Positions 25,303-34,352 are shown, counted from the stretch's first letter. The stretch is 59,643 nucleotides of DNA from an uncultured Lachnospiraceae bacterium (GCA_947630025.1 CANRFZ010000018.1:1-59643), one strand, 5' to 3'. Program-made: numbers and translations. The notes: generated by a model from the letters alone, not told the origin.

Positions 25303-26607
25303 TTACCTGAGACTGTTGATGATCTCGTTTGCCTTTCCGTAAACCGCCTCCGCGTCAAAGGCATCGGCAAATTTACCGTTCTCATATAAGATTCTGCCGT
25401 TTATCATCGTCATCCTGACATTCTGCTTGCTGCCGCTATAGACAAGATTCTTCGGAATGTTGTTGATGGGCTGCATATTGGGCTGGTGCAGATCGATCAT
25501 AATCAGATCCGCCAGTCTGCCGGGCGCCAGAATGTCCGTGTCGGGCAGTCCCATCGCCTTAGAGCCGTTCACCGTCGCCATCTTCAGGACTTCCCATGCG
25601 TCCACGGCGGCGGCATCCTGCTCCCGCAGCTTCGCCAGCCCTGTCACCAAAAACATCTCGCGGAACATATCCAGACAGTTATTGCTGGCCGGGCCGTCGG
25701 TGCCGATGGCGACATTGATCCCTCTCGCCAGAAAATCGGATATGGGCGCGATCCCGCTGGCCAGCTTCGTGTTAGAGCCGGGATTGGTGACAACGCTCAG
25801 CCCTTTGGCGGCAAAAAGATCCATGTCCGCGTCGTTCATCCATACACAGTGGTAACCGCCGCCGCCATAGTCAAAGATGCCCAGCGAGTCAAACAACGCG
25901 GCGGGCGTCATGCCGTAGCGCTCCTTGCAGCCCTCCACCTCCGACTTCGTCTCCGCCAGATGGGTAAAGACCGGCGCCTGATATTTGTGCGCCAGCTCCG
26001 CCACGCTCTCCAACAGCTTCTTCGAGCAGGTGTACTCCGCGTGGAACCCGATAAAATAGCTGAGCAGCGGATCATCCTTGTTGTACTGCAGATAGCACCT
26101 TTCCGTCCGCTCCAGCGACTCCTCGAAGTGATCCTGCCCGCTCATCCCGCTGACCTGCACGCAGCGCATTCCCATCTCCACGCAGGCCCGCGCCACGGTG
26201 TCGGGATTCAGGTACATATCAAAAATCGCCGTGATACCGCTGGTCAGATACTCTAGGATCGCCAGCTTCGTGAGATGGTATATCATCTCGCCGTCCAGTC
26301 TGGCCTCCACCGGAAAGACCTGTTTGGTGAGCCAGTCCTGCAGCGGAAGGTCGTCCGCATAGGAGCGCAGAAGCGTCATTCCAGAATGGGTGTGGGCATC
26401 CTTAAACCCCGGCATCAGCAGATTGCCGTTACAGTCGATCTCCCGATCCCACAGGATGCTCTGCAGATGCAGCCCATCATAGACACTGTCCGTATCGGTG
26501 CCGTCTCCCACATATAAAATCCGCTCGCCCTGCACCCAGAGCTCGCCGTTTATCAGCTTTTCATCCCGCATTGTCAGGATGCGCGCATTGTAAAATCTGA
26601 TGTTCAT
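25303..26607 (-). CDS. Amidohydrolase of the MTA/SAH (or cytosine/guanine) deaminase group
   Basis: 434 residues of the metal-dependent hydrolase superfamily. Metal-ligand motifs are HTH (DAHTHSGM), FTHLAET, and the terminal Asp in GTDGPASNN. Downstream of these comes LGRLADLIMIDL-type sequence, here APGRLADLIMID. The likely reaction is deamination of 5'-methylthioadenosine or S-adenosylhomocysteine, but related enzymes use other purines. It starts 4 nt inside the end of cdd (ATGA overlap), so it is translationally coupled to nucleoside salvage genes. Confidence 0.85.
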   Translation of the reverse strand: MNIRFYNARILTMRDEKLINGELWVQGERILYVGDGTDTDSVYDGLHLQSILWDREIDCNGNLLMPGFKDAHTHSGMTLLRSYADDLPLQDWLTKQVFPVEARLDGEMIYHLTKLAILEYLTSGITAIFDMYLNPDTVARACVEMGMRCVQVSGMSGQDHFEESLERTERCYLQYNKDDPLLSYFIGFHAEYTCSKKLLESVAELAHKYQAPVFTHLAETKSEVEGCKERYGMTPAALFDSLGIFDYGGGGYHCVWMNDADMDLFAAKGLSVVTNPGSNTKLASGIAPISDFLARGINVAIGTDGPASNNCLDMFREMFLVTGLAKLREQDAAAVDAWEVLKMATVNGSKAMGLPDTDILAPGRLADLIMIDLHQPNMQPINNIPKNLVYSGSKQNVRMTMINGRILYENGKFADAFDAEAVYGKANEIINSLR

Positions 26608-27068
26608 ATTCCTCTCCCTTCCTGCCGCTTATGCAGATTGTCCGGGCCGAAGCTCTCCGGCAGCAGCTCCGCCAGCGTAAGCACCTTATCGTCTCCTGCC
26701 GGGCCCGCCACAATCACCGTAAAGTCCTCCGGCCGGCAGAACTCCGCCATCACCTGTCTGCACACCCCGCAGGGAAAAGCGTACTGCGTAATCGCATCAC
26801 CCGCCGGACTTCCCGCGACGGCAATCGCCCGAAACGATGTGACACCCTCGCTGACCGCCTTAAAAAAAGCCGTTCTCTCCGCGCAGTTGGTGGGCGTATA
26901 GGCCGCGTTCTCGATGTTGCACCCGGTATAGACGCGCCCGTCTTCGGACAACAGGGCCGCTCCCACCTGATAATGGGAATAGGGCGAATAAGATAGTTTC
27001 CGCGCTTCCAGCGCAGAGGCCGTCAGGTTCCGTATCTCATCTTCCGTCAGTCGTCGTGTATGGCTCAT
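26604..27068 (-). CDS. cdd: Cytidine deaminase
   Basis: 154 residues. The zinc site is C62-A-E64 (NCAERTAFF) plus C100 and C103 (PCGVC), with E64 as proton shuttle. The N-terminal substrate segment SPYSHYQVGAALL is canonical. It converts cytidine and deoxycytidine to uridine and deoxyuridine. GAGGAAAAGAAG precedes the ATG. It lies 26 nt after pnp and overlaps the amidohydrolase gene by 4 nt. Confidence 0.93.
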   Translation of the reverse strand: MSHTRRLTEDEIRNLTASALEARKLSYSPYSHYQVGAALLSEDGRVYTGCNIENAAYTPTNCAERTAFFKAVSEGVTSFRAIAVAGSPAGDAITQYAFPCGVCRQVMAEFCRPEDFTVIVAGPAGDDKVLTLAELLPESFGPDNLHKRQEGRGI

Positions 27069-27094
27069 CTTCTTTTCCTCAGACCGTCATGCGG

Positions 27095-27937
27095 CTATGC
27101 CAGAACGGAGCGGAATTTTGTCACCGACTCCACCAGCAGCTTTTCAAATTTGGGCGCCACCGCGTTGGCCGCCGCCTGCACTTCCTCGTGCGTCAGGGGC
27201 GAACTGTTCATGCCCGCCGCCAGATTGCTGACGCAGGATACGCCACAGATCTTCATGCCCATGTGGTTGGCCGCAATCGCCTCCACCACGGTGCTCATGC
27301 CTACCGCGCTCACGCCCAGCTTATGCAGAAGCTGTATCTCCGCCGGCGACTCAAAGGAAGGCCCCGTGAGCTGCGCATACACGCCCTCAAACAACTCTAT
27401 GCCGTTGTCGCGCGCGGTCTGCCGTATCATCTCCTGCAGATCTTCGTCATAGACATGACTCATGTCGGGAAATCTGGTGCCCAACTCGTCAATATTCGGC
27501 CCGATCAGCGGATTCGGCGCAAAGAGCGACACATGATCCCGGATCAACATCAGGCTGCCCGCGTGGAACGACGGATCGATGCCGCCGGATGCGTTGGTCA
27601 GGAAAAGAATCTGCGCCCCCATCATCCGCATCAGCCTAGTGGGAAGCACCACGTCCGTGATCGGATAACCCTCATAATAATGGACGCGGCCCTGCATTAA
27701 CACAACCGGCACCTCATTGATATAGCCGAAGATAAACCTGCCGGCATGACCGGGCACGGTAGATACCGGGAAGCCCTCGATCTCGCTATAGGGGAGTTCC
27801 GCTTTGACATCGACGACCTTGGCAAAATTGCCGAGGCCGGAGCCCAGCACCACCGCCGCCTTCGGCGCGAAATCGATTCGTGCCTTGTAACACTCATAAC
27901 ATTTTAAAAGTTTTTCATATACCGGATTCATTGTCAT
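27095..27937 (-). CDS. Purine-nucleoside phosphorylase (trimeric type)
   Basis: 280 residues. Family landmarks are VVLGSGLGNFA (phosphate loop), GRVHYYEGY, LTNASGGID, the FESPAEI glutamate-containing purine pocket and SAVGMSTVVEAIAA. It splits inosine, guanosine and their deoxy forms with phosphate. It is first in a minus-strand operon with cdd, the amidohydrolase and the MutS-like gene. The ATG at 27937 or the one two codons later are both possible starts. Confidence 0.93.
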   Translation of the reverse strand: MTMNPVYEKLLKCYECYKARIDFAPKAAVVLGSGLGNFAKVVDVKAELPYSEIEGFPVSTVPGHAGRFIFGYINEVPVVLMQGRVHYYEGYPITDVVLPTRLMRMMGAQILFLTNASGGIDPSFHAGSLMLIRDHVSLFAPNPLIGPNIDELGTRFPDMSHVYDEDLQEMIRQTARDNGIELFEGVYAQLTGPSFESPAEIQLLHKLGVSAVGMSTVVEAIAANHMGMKICGVSCVSNLAAGMNSSPLTHEEVQAAANAVAPKFEKLLVESVTKFRSVLA

Positions 27938-27958
27938 ACCGCCTTTCCGCTCATTTGA

Positions 27959-28369
27959 TTATTCCAGTTCGGACGTACAGTGGGGACATCTGGTGGCCGA
28001 GATCGCGATTTTTTCCCTGCAGAACGGACACTCCTTCGTCATCGGCGCGGGCGCTTCCTTTTTTACGGACAGCTTGTTGATCCCCTTAATCAGCAGAAAA
28101 ATCACAAACGATATCAACAGGAAATTGATGATCGCAGCAATAAACGAACCGTAATTCAGCGTCGCCGCGTGTTCACCCGTTCCCAGAACGATGCACAGGG
28201 CGCTGAAGTCGAAGCCGCCCGTCAGAAGCGAGAGCACCGGCATCAGGATATCGTTGACAAGGGACGTCACGATCGCCGTGAAAGCGCCGCCGATAATGAT
28301 GCCAACCGCCATATCCATCACGTTTCCTCTTGCGATAAACTTCTTAAATTCCGCCATAAATGCTTTCAT
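27959..28369 (-). CDS. mscL: Large-conductance mechanosensitive channel with zinc-ribbon tail
   Basis: About 136 residues. The MscL signature is at the start ([27 protein letters not shown]), with TM1 near 18-42 and TM2 near 66-90 ([21 protein letters not shown]). The usual C-terminal helical bundle is replaced or extended by [18 protein letters not shown], a zinc ribbon. It relieves hypo-osmotic pressure by opening a wide pore. The start is the ATG at 28369; an upstream in-frame GTG has no ribosome site. Confidence 0.9.
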   Translation of the reverse strand: MKAFMAEFKKFIARGNVMDMAVGIIIGGAFTAIVTSLVNDILMPVLSLLTGGFDFSALCIVLGTGEHAATLNYGSFIAAIINFLLISFVIFLLIKGINKLSVKKEAPAPMTKECPFCREKIAISATRCPHCTSELE

Positions 28370-28476
28370 TTGTATCTTATACTCCTTTCCTCTCCGTACC
28401 ATCCTTCGGGCACATCCCGCAAGGTATAATATTAGTTTATCATATCTCTGATGCCAGCAACGTAAATCATTCCGGA

Positions 28477-28523
28477 AGAATTGCGAAGCAATTCTTTAGA
28501 AGCAGACTGCGGAGTCTGCTTCT
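28477..28523. terminator. Two adjacent perfect hairpins between spoIVA and mscL
   Basis: AGAATTGC/GCAATTCT (28477-28495) and AGAAGCAGACT/AGTCTGCTTCT (28498-28523). They lie 3' of spoIVA and 5' of mscL. There is no T-run on the minus strand, though ATTTTAT follows on the plus strand. They may stabilise or end spoIVA mRNA. The rest of 28370-28606 shows nothing else. Confidence 0.45.
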
Positions 28524-28606
28524 ATTTTATCATGATTTTCCCAAAGCCGCAATTACAAAAAGCAGGATACATCGTACCCTGCTCTCCGCCGCCGCAATCC
28601 GCATCA

Positions 28607-30094
28607 TCAAATGATGATGCAGACCATCCCGCCGTTGCTGTCATTGACAATCTTCTGCATCGTCTCCTGCAGCTTCGCCTGACTCTCCTCGTTGATCATC
28701 GAAATCTTACCGGTGATGCCGTCGTTGACAAGCTGCTCCACCGTTTTGCCAAAGATATTCGTCTCCCAGATTCCTTCCTCGTCTGTGCCCGTCTCCGAGA
28801 TATAGCGGATCAGATCCCGCGCCTGCTCCTCCGTTCCCACGATGGGCGATATCTCCGTCTCGATGCTCGCTTTGATCATGTGAATGCTGGGGCTCTCGGC
28901 CTTGATCTTGACGCCGAATTTATTTCCCTGCTTAATCAGCTCCGGCTGCTCCAGCACGATCTCCTCACGGTCCGGCATGACGACGCCGTACCCCTTGTAC
29001 CGCACCGCCTCCAGCGCGTGAATGACCTTGGTATATTCCTTTTTCATGGCTGCCATCTGCTTTAAGACGGCCAGCATCCGGTATTCGCTCTCGATGGGCT
29101 CGCCGACCAGCTCGCTGATCATCTCATAATAGTAGGCGTCGTCCACATCCAGAACCACACGCACGGTTCCGTCGGACATATTGATGCCGTCCAGCTTGCA
29201 TTTTTTGATATATTCGCTCTCCGGCATAAAGCTGCCTCCGGTAATGTCGCGTATATGGTTCAGCCCTGTCATCAGCCGCCTGATCTGCGCTATGATGTCC
29301 TGCTTCATCCTGTGGTCGCAGGGAAGCATCTCCACCCATTTCGGCATATAAAATTCAACCATCGTCAGCGGAAATTCATAGAGGATATTTTCCATGATGC
29401 GGTTGATATCCTCGCGCTTGAGCTGCTCGCAGTTGACCGGCATCACGGACACCTGATATCTGCCGCCGATCTCCTCCGCCAGCGCAGCCGTCTCCTCGGC
29501 ATAGGGCTTCGCGGAATTGAGCAGCACAATAAACGGTTTCCCAAGAGACTTTAGCTCCGTTATGGTGCGCTCCTCCGCCTCCAAGAAGCTGTCGCGCGCC
29601 AGCTCCCCGAAAGAACCGTCGCAGGTCACGACGACACCGATCGTGGAATGGTCTTTGATGACCTTGCGCGTACCGATCTCCGCCGCCTTCGTAAAAGGAA
29701 TCTCCTCCGCAGACCACGGCGTCTTCACCATGCGCTCCGCGTCCTCCTCCATATGCCCAGCCGCGCCCTCGACCATATAGCCGACGCAGTCGATCAGACG
29801 GACAGACACGTCGATATCTGTGCCGAGCCTGATGCGGGCGGCCTCCTGCGGGATAAATTTCGGCTCCGTCGTGGTGACGGTTCTGCCGCCTGCGCTCTGC
29901 GGCATCTCGTCCTGCGCCCGCTCCTTCTCGTTCTCATCCTCCATAAAAGGCAGCACCAGAAGATTCATGAACCGCTTGATAAAGGTGGACTTGCCCGTCC
30001 TGACCGGCCCCACGACGCCCAGATAAATCTCCCCTCCGGTGCGCATCTGTATATCTTTATACAGGTCATATGTACTGTTCTGCAAAAAATCCAT
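28607..30094 (-). CDS. spoIVA: Stage IV sporulation protein A
   Basis: 495 residues, normal for SpoIVA. Walker A is at about 29-37 (GPVRTGKST), and LIDCVGYMVEGA and VVTCDGSFG are further ATPase parts. The C-terminus ends GGMVCIII, matching the family's membrane-proximal end. SpoIVA polymerises with ATP on the forespore surface and forms the coat basement layer. The gene has AGGAGG seven bases before the ATG, inside a hairpin discussed separately. Expression is expected in the mother cell under sigma-E. Confidence 0.96.
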   Translation of the reverse strand: MDFLQNSTYDLYKDIQMRTGGEIYLGVVGPVRTGKSTFIKRFMNLLVLPFMEDENEKERAQDEMPQSAGGRTVTTTEPKFIPQEAARIRLGTDIDVSVRLIDCVGYMVEGAAGHMEEDAERMVKTPWSAEEIPFTKAAEIGTRKVIKDHSTIGVVVTCDGSFGELARDSFLEAEERTITELKSLGKPFIVLLNSAKPYAEETAALAEEIGGRYQVSVMPVNCEQLKREDINRIMENILYEFPLTMVEFYMPKWVEMLPCDHRMKQDIIAQIRRLMTGLNHIRDITGGSFMPESEYIKKCKLDGINMSDGTVRVVLDVDDAYYYEMISELVGEPIESEYRMLAVLKQMAAMKKEYTKVIHALEAVRYKGYGVVMPDREEIVLEQPELIKQGNKFGVKIKAESPSIHMIKASIETEISPIVGTEEQARDLIRYISETGTDEEGIWETNIFGKTVEQLVNDGITGKISMINEESQAKLQETMQKIVNDSNGGMVCIII

Positions 30095-30138
30095 AAAAAA
30101 ATCCTCCTGCTTATACTGGTAAATGTATATGCAGGAGG
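30095..30138 (-). promoter_or_regulatory. Hairpin plus T-tract containing the spoIVA ribosome site
   Basis: On the minus strand CCTCCTGC-A-TATAC (30138-30125) pairs with GTATA-A-GCAGGAGG (30116-30103) with one A-A mismatch and an 8-nt loop. T6 follows and then the spoIVA ATG. It is therefore a fair intrinsic terminator for the upstream lactonase gene, and its 3' arm is the spoIVA Shine-Dalgarno. CATATACATTT within the 5' arm and loop resembles a sigma-E -10 element. Confidence 0.6.
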
Positions 30139-30146
30139 AAACTCAT

Positions 30147-31217
30147 CTATTCTGCGGTGTCTTCGATTTTGTGAAAAATAATGCAGTTGGGCTGGTTGAC
30201 CTGTATCTCTTTCCCGTTCATGACGAGAAGCCCTTTTTCCAGATCCACCGTAAAGAACGTCATCGTGTTGGACTCGTGATTCAGTGAAACAAGGTGCCTA
30301 TTGTCCGGAAACAGATTGGCGTCCTTGGGATAATCGCCGCTGATCGGCAGACAGAGGATCTTGCTAAGCATTCCCGTCTTCTGGTCGATCCTGTAGATAA
30401 TAGTGCTGTTGTCGCCCGCGTTGGAGCTGACCATATATTTAAAATCAGCCGATATGTTCAGCGCGCTGGCCGCCGAGCCGCCCGCGTGATAGTCGTTTAA
30501 TGTGGAGATCGTCTGTATCTTTTCAAATTCCGGGTTGCCGTTGATCTCCTGATATGTGTAGACGTCAATATAGTTTTTCAGCTCGTGGACAATATACAGA
30601 AATCTGCCGTCCTTGGAAAACTTGATGTGGCGCGGCGCGGACTCCTGCTCACTCCGGATCATGTCGATGGGCTTCAACTTACCGCTCTCATGGTCAAGCC
30701 GGTAGACATTCACGTGATCCAGCCCCAGATCCGCGGCGCACAGATAGTGATTGTCCCGCGTCATTTTCACACAGTTCACGTGCGGCCTGAAATTGCGCTC
30801 CGCAATACTGCCCAGCCCTTTGTGGAAGATCTCGTCCGTGATCTCGCCGATACTGCCGTCCTCGTGCAGACGCAGCACCGTGATCTTGCCGTCGTGATAA
30901 CCGCCGACAAACAGGAATTTGTCCTCGTAGTCCGTGGACAGATAGCAGCCCCGCATCCCGTTGATGCTGCCCTCGTTGATCACTTCCAGATCGCCGCCCG
31001 GCATGATCTTATACGCCTCCACGCCAAAGTCGGTGATGGAATACAGGAATCTGCCGTTATGGGAGATCGTAATATAAGAAGAATTGGTGATCTTGACCTG
31101 ATTCTTCTCCGACATTCGACCGTTCTTCATGTCCACGTCGTAAATTTTGATACCGTAGGTCTCGTCCCTTCCCACTGTGTAGGTAGAAACATATGCCACA
31201 TATTTTCCCTGAGCCAT
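30147..31217 (-). CDS. Lactonase-family seven-bladed beta-propeller (YbhE/Pgl-like)
   Basis: About 356 residues of repeated propeller blades. Typical blade ends are HNGRFLYSITD, KDGRFLYIVHEL and PDNRHLVSLNH. RPHVNCVKMTRDNHYLCAADLGLDHVNVYRL is the family core. Members include bacterial 6-phosphogluconolactonase of the YbhE type and related lactonases; the true substrate here is open. I chose the ATG at 31217 because homology begins at MAQGKYVAYVSTYT. It precedes spoIVA, separated by the hairpin terminator. Confidence 0.8.
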   Translation of the reverse strand: MAQGKYVAYVSTYTVGRDETYGIKIYDVDMKNGRMSEKNQVKITNSSYITISHNGRFLYSITDFGVEAYKIMPGGDLEVINEGSINGMRGCYLSTDYEDKFLFVGGYHDGKITVLRLHEDGSIGEITDEIFHKGLGSIAERNFRPHVNCVKMTRDNHYLCAADLGLDHVNVYRLDHESGKLKPIDMIRSEQESAPRHIKFSKDGRFLYIVHELKNYIDVYTYQEINGNPEFEKIQTISTLNDYHAGGSAASALNISADFKYMVSSNAGDNSTIIYRIDQKTGMLSKILCLPISGDYPKDANLFPDNRHLVSLNHESNTMTFFTVDLEKGLLVMNGKEIQVNQPNCIIFHKIEDTAE

Positions 31218-31356
31218 AATGAAACCATACCTTTCTGATGCGACTGTATTAGCTGCACGCTGCCGCGACTGCCTCTGATGCCGGTAACGCAATTAACTCA
31301 TGTTAATCTGCGGAGCAATTTACTCATATTATATCATATCTTTCCCTCATTGTTAA

Positions 31357-31983
31357 TCATTTTATCTCGGCCCGCCACCGCGCCATGCGTTCCGCGAACT
31401 GCTCATAAAAATCCCCCGCCGTATCATAGACGGGCCGGTAAAATATCTCCAGCAGCTTTACATTGATCTGTCTGGCAAATTCATCGGACCGCTGCTCCGC
31501 GATTCTGTCCCGCGCCTCCCTGCGCAGATCATGCCATGTGGTCAGAAACGCCTCATACCGCGCGGGTTCCGCAACTCCCAGCCATTTCCGTATCTTTACC
31601 TTGGTGCGGTTTCTGACCGTGCAGGCATCCTCCAGCACAAAATAGCGCAGCCCGTTTTCGTCATAGTTTCTGCCCAGCGGAAACAGTCTGCACAGTCCGG
31701 GCCGGAAAGCGTGGATGCCGCATCTGCCTTCGGCGGTCAAAAAACCGCAGCAGTCGGTATCTTCCCGCATCTTGACCGCCGGCAGTATGAGCCCGTCTTC
31801 CACATTCAGTTCGATCTTCTCCTGCATCAACTGTGCAAACGACTGGCCGGTGGCCTGCTGCAGCCAAAACAGGTCGCCGGGGTCTAAGAGAATCGACTGC
31901 CCCATGCCGCGGCAGCACGAGCTGCAGCCCTCGCAGTCATGGCAGCCTATTTTTACCATATCATTACCGTCGTATAGGATCAT
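31357..31983 (-). CDS. YkgJ-family cysteine-cluster protein
   Basis: 208 residues with many cysteines in the YkgJ pattern. CHDCEGCSSCCRGMG lies near the start, then CCGFLTAEGRCGIHAFRPGLCRLFPLG in the middle. Family proteins are thought to bind a metal or Fe-S cluster, and some are annotated as Fe-S oxidoreductases; no reaction is proven. The C-terminal part is helical and charged. No operon partner is obvious. Confidence 0.8.
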   Translation of the reverse strand: MILYDGNDMVKIGCHDCEGCSSCCRGMGQSILLDPGDLFWLQQATGQSFAQLMQEKIELNVEDGLILPAVKMREDTDCCGFLTAEGRCGIHAFRPGLCRLFPLGRNYDENGLRYFVLEDACTVRNRTKVKIRKWLGVAEPARYEAFLTTWHDLRREARDRIAEQRSDEFARQINVKLLEIFYRPVYDTAGDFYEQFAERMARWRAEIK

Positions 31984-32028
31984 AGCGCGCCTGTTCCTTT
32001 TTCTGCGATCTTAATACAACTTCCTGTT

Positions 32029-32373
32029 TTACCTGATAATATTTCTGATTATTTCAGAAAGTTCCGCTTCATCCAATGTCCTGCCGTTTCGTGCCATACT
32101 GACATTCGACAGGCTGCTTATATGTACTCTTTGTAAGGAGTCTAACTTTACAAAAGTCCTCTTAGGAAAAGGCGGATCATAGTTTATGATTTCTCTATTA
32201 GACGGAATGGATAATTTCCACTCTTTACCTGCAACGGAAGATACCGTAAGAATCTCGATATAATCTTCATCTACGCCGACAACCAGATAAGGGCGGTCAT
32301 AGGCCGGAAAATTCCCATCCGGAAACCGTATTCGGCCCCAAAATGCCTGTCCCACAACAAATGACCGTGGCAT
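32029..32373 (-). CDS. PemK/MazF-like toxin paired with a Panacea antitoxin
   Basis: 114 residues with the PemK/MazF-like beta-barrel pattern. It has VVGQAFWGRIRFPDGN at the start, then RPYLVVGVDEDYIEILTVSS, and KRTFVKLDSLQRVHISSL further on. Its ATG shares a base with the stop codon of the upstream Panacea gene (TAATG), so translation is coupled. MazF-type toxins cut RNA. The basic residues after the DRPYLVV strand fit, but the catalytic Arg/Thr cannot be assigned with certainty. Moderate confidence as a PanAT-type toxin. Confidence 0.65.
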   Translation of the reverse strand: MPRSFVVGQAFWGRIRFPDGNFPAYDRPYLVVGVDEDYIEILTVSSVAGKEWKLSIPSNREIINYDPPFPKRTFVKLDSLQRVHISSLSNVSMARNGRTLDEAELSEIIRNIIR

Positions 32374-33026
32374 TAGTAGATCACCAGCCTTCCGTCATCT
32401 TTGCAGACATTATACACATTCTCCTCACATACTCTGGAAAATTTTTCCAGTTCCGCAATCACATCATCCGTCAAGGCTATGTCATCATAATAAAAAGTCA
32501 CTCCGTTAATCACTTCGTGCCGCGGTGCATTTTTTTGTGTTTCCTTATATGCCTTTATAGCCTTTCCGACAGCTTCTATATCCTCCGGAAAAGCGCTAAA
32601 ATCCACTACCGATTTCTTTTTATCATGATAGCCTTCCGGCGAGATTCCCTTCTGATATGCCTGCTTCCATGATTTAAACTGATGATTTAAATCAGACAGT
32701 TCCTTAGCAGACAAATGTCCGTAAACACCCAGCACGGCATTTAGCGTTTCATATTCTTCTTTGTCAAAATCGGGGTGAAACGTTTCACTTTCCGCCTTAA
32801 AAGCGCTATAGTCATTTCTATATTTAAGCCTGACTTTTTCAACTACTAATCCATTTTCAAAAGCAAGAACATCTTCATTATAAAGCGGCTTTTGGTACTG
32901 TGCCCTATATGCCATATTTGCCAGCACCAGCAATTTTTGCAATTTCATATTCCCGTCATAAGTATTCGGCTCTGAATCGGCTCCGTTCTTTATGAAAAAT
33001 TTGGCAAAATCATACACATCCCTCAT
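32373..33026 (-). CDS. Panacea (SocA/DUF4065-like) antitoxin
   Basis: About 217 residues. The N-terminal Panacea domain shows NMKLQKLLVLANMAYRAQYQKPLYNEDVLAFENGLVVEKV, the usual signature of SocA/GepA/DUF4065 proteins. A linker follows (residues 110-160, DLNHQFKSWKQAYQKG), then a C-terminal segment (VTFYYDDIALTDDVIAEL) that likely binds the toxin. Panacea domains act as hyper-variable antitoxin platforms paired with many unrelated toxins. The ATG at 33026 with GAGG upstream is preferred over 33089. Confidence 0.75.
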   Translation of the reverse strand: MRDVYDFAKFFIKNGADSEPNTYDGNMKLQKLLVLANMAYRAQYQKPLYNEDVLAFENGLVVEKVRLKYRNDYSAFKAESETFHPDFDKEEYETLNAVLGVYGHLSAKELSDLNHQFKSWKQAYQKGISPEGYHDKKKSVVDFSAFPEDIEAVGKAIKAYKETQKNAPRHEVINGVTFYYDDIALTDDVIAELEKFSRVCEENVYNVCKDDGRLVIY

Positions 33027-33207
33027 GCGCTGCACCTCACCACGTTTTCTTCTACTATACATATTATAAAACAACAGTATGCAAGTCAACCGTTTTGTAG
33101 GATACGCTTGACAGTATTATCGCTCTTATAGCGTGCCTTTTCCCGCTTCCTCTCTCTTTTTTCTTGGAGTTTCTTCATGATCTCCAAATATTTGTATCCT
33201 CGCCCTG

Positions 33208-33252
33208 ATAAAACGAGGGCTTCCGCCGACCATTCAGATCAACGGAAGCCCT
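33208..33252 (-). terminator. Intrinsic terminator after the GGGtGRT gene
   Basis: AGGGCTTCCG (33252-33243) pairs with CGGAAGCCCT (33225-33216) on the minus strand, followed by CGTTTTATC. It lies 18 nt past the stop codon. Confidence 0.8.
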
Positions 33253-33269
33253 TGATTTTACGCTATTTC

Positions 33270-34280
33270 TTAGAATTTTCCTGCTTTAGCGGCTTCTTCT
33301 ATGCTGACCGCTACCGCTACCGTGGCGCCTACCATCGGGTTGTTGCCCATACCGATCAGGCCCATCATCTCAACGTGAGCCGGAACGGAAGAAGAACCCG
33401 CGAACTGCGCGTCGGAGTGCATACGTCCCAGCGTATCCGTGAAACCGTAGGATGCGGGGCCCGCAGCCATATTGTCGGGATGCAGGGTACGTCCCGTGCC
33501 GCCGCCGGATGCAACGGAGAAGTATTTCTTGCCCGCCTCCGTGCGCTCTTTCTTGTAAGTGCCCGCAACCGGATGCTGGAATCTGGTCGGGTTGGTGGAG
33601 TTGCCGGTGATGGAAACGTCCACGTTCTCTTTCCACATGATTGCAACGCCCTCCGGAACGGAGTTCGCGCCATAGCAGTTTACCTTGGAGCGAAGGCCCT
33701 CGGAATAAGCGATTCTCTCGATCTCTTTTACTTCGTTCGTATACGGATCATAATCTGTCTCGACGAAAGTAAAGCCGTTGATACGGGAAATGATCTTGGC
33801 AGCGTCCTTGCCGAGACCGTTCAGGATAACGCGCAGCGGTTTCTGGCGGACTTTATTTGCTTTCTCGGCGATACCGATAGCGCCTTCCGCTGCGGCAAAG
33901 GACTCATGTCCTGCCAAGAATGCGAAGCAGTCCGTATCCTCCTCTAACAGCATCTTGCCCAGATTGCCGTGGCCCAGACCTACCTTACGGGTATCCGCAA
34001 CGGAGCCGGGGATGCAGAATGCCTGCAGGCCCTCGCCGATGGCTGCCGCGGCGTCCGCAGCCTTTTTGCAGCCTTTCTTGATCGCGATTGCGGCGCCTAC
34101 CGTGTAAGCCCAGCACGCATTTTCAAAACAGATGGGCTGGATCTTCTTCACTTGGTCATATACGTCCAGACCGGCGTCTTTTGTGATTTTCTCAGCTTCC
34201 TCAAGGGAAGATATACCATAACTGTTCAACACGGAATTGATCTTGTCAATTCTTCTCTCATATGATTCAAATAATGCCAT
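33270..34280 (-). CDS. GGGtGRT protein (uncharacterised family)
   Basis: 336 residues with the family's defining GGGTGRT at about 259-265. The preceding NSTNPTRFQHPVAGTYKKE and the Cys-containing PICFENACWAYTVGAAIAIKKG segment are also conserved in this family. It is always found, as far as I recall, beside a NifU-like protein, which is the case here (34353-35045). Membrane segments are absent. The glycine-rich centre could bind a nucleotide or phosphate. No reaction is known. Confidence 0.8.
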   Translation of the reverse strand: MALFESYERRIDKINSVLNSYGISSLEEAEKITKDAGLDVYDQVKKIQPICFENACWAYTVGAAIAIKKGCKKAADAAAAIGEGLQAFCIPGSVADTRKVGLGHGNLGKMLLEEDTDCFAFLAGHESFAAAEGAIGIAEKANKVRQKPLRVILNGLGKDAAKIISRINGFTFVETDYDPYTNEVKEIERIAYSEGLRSKVNCYGANSVPEGVAIMWKENVDVSITGNSTNPTRFQHPVAGTYKKERTEAGKKYFSVASGGGTGRTLHPDNMAAGPASYGFTDTLGRMHSDAQFAGSSSVPAHVEMMGLIGMGNNPMVGATVAVAVSIEEAAKAGKF

Positions 34281-34352
34281 CTTATTCTAATCCTCCTATT
34301 TGTCTTTGTAACGTGTCGTAAAGTTGTCTGCGAAGCGAATCTCACAACGCGA

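Noticed and set aside
28477..28523. Bidirectional intrinsic terminator
   Set aside because: The stems are perfect, but no T-run follows on the minus strand where it would be needed for spoIVA, so only a tentative call is kept.
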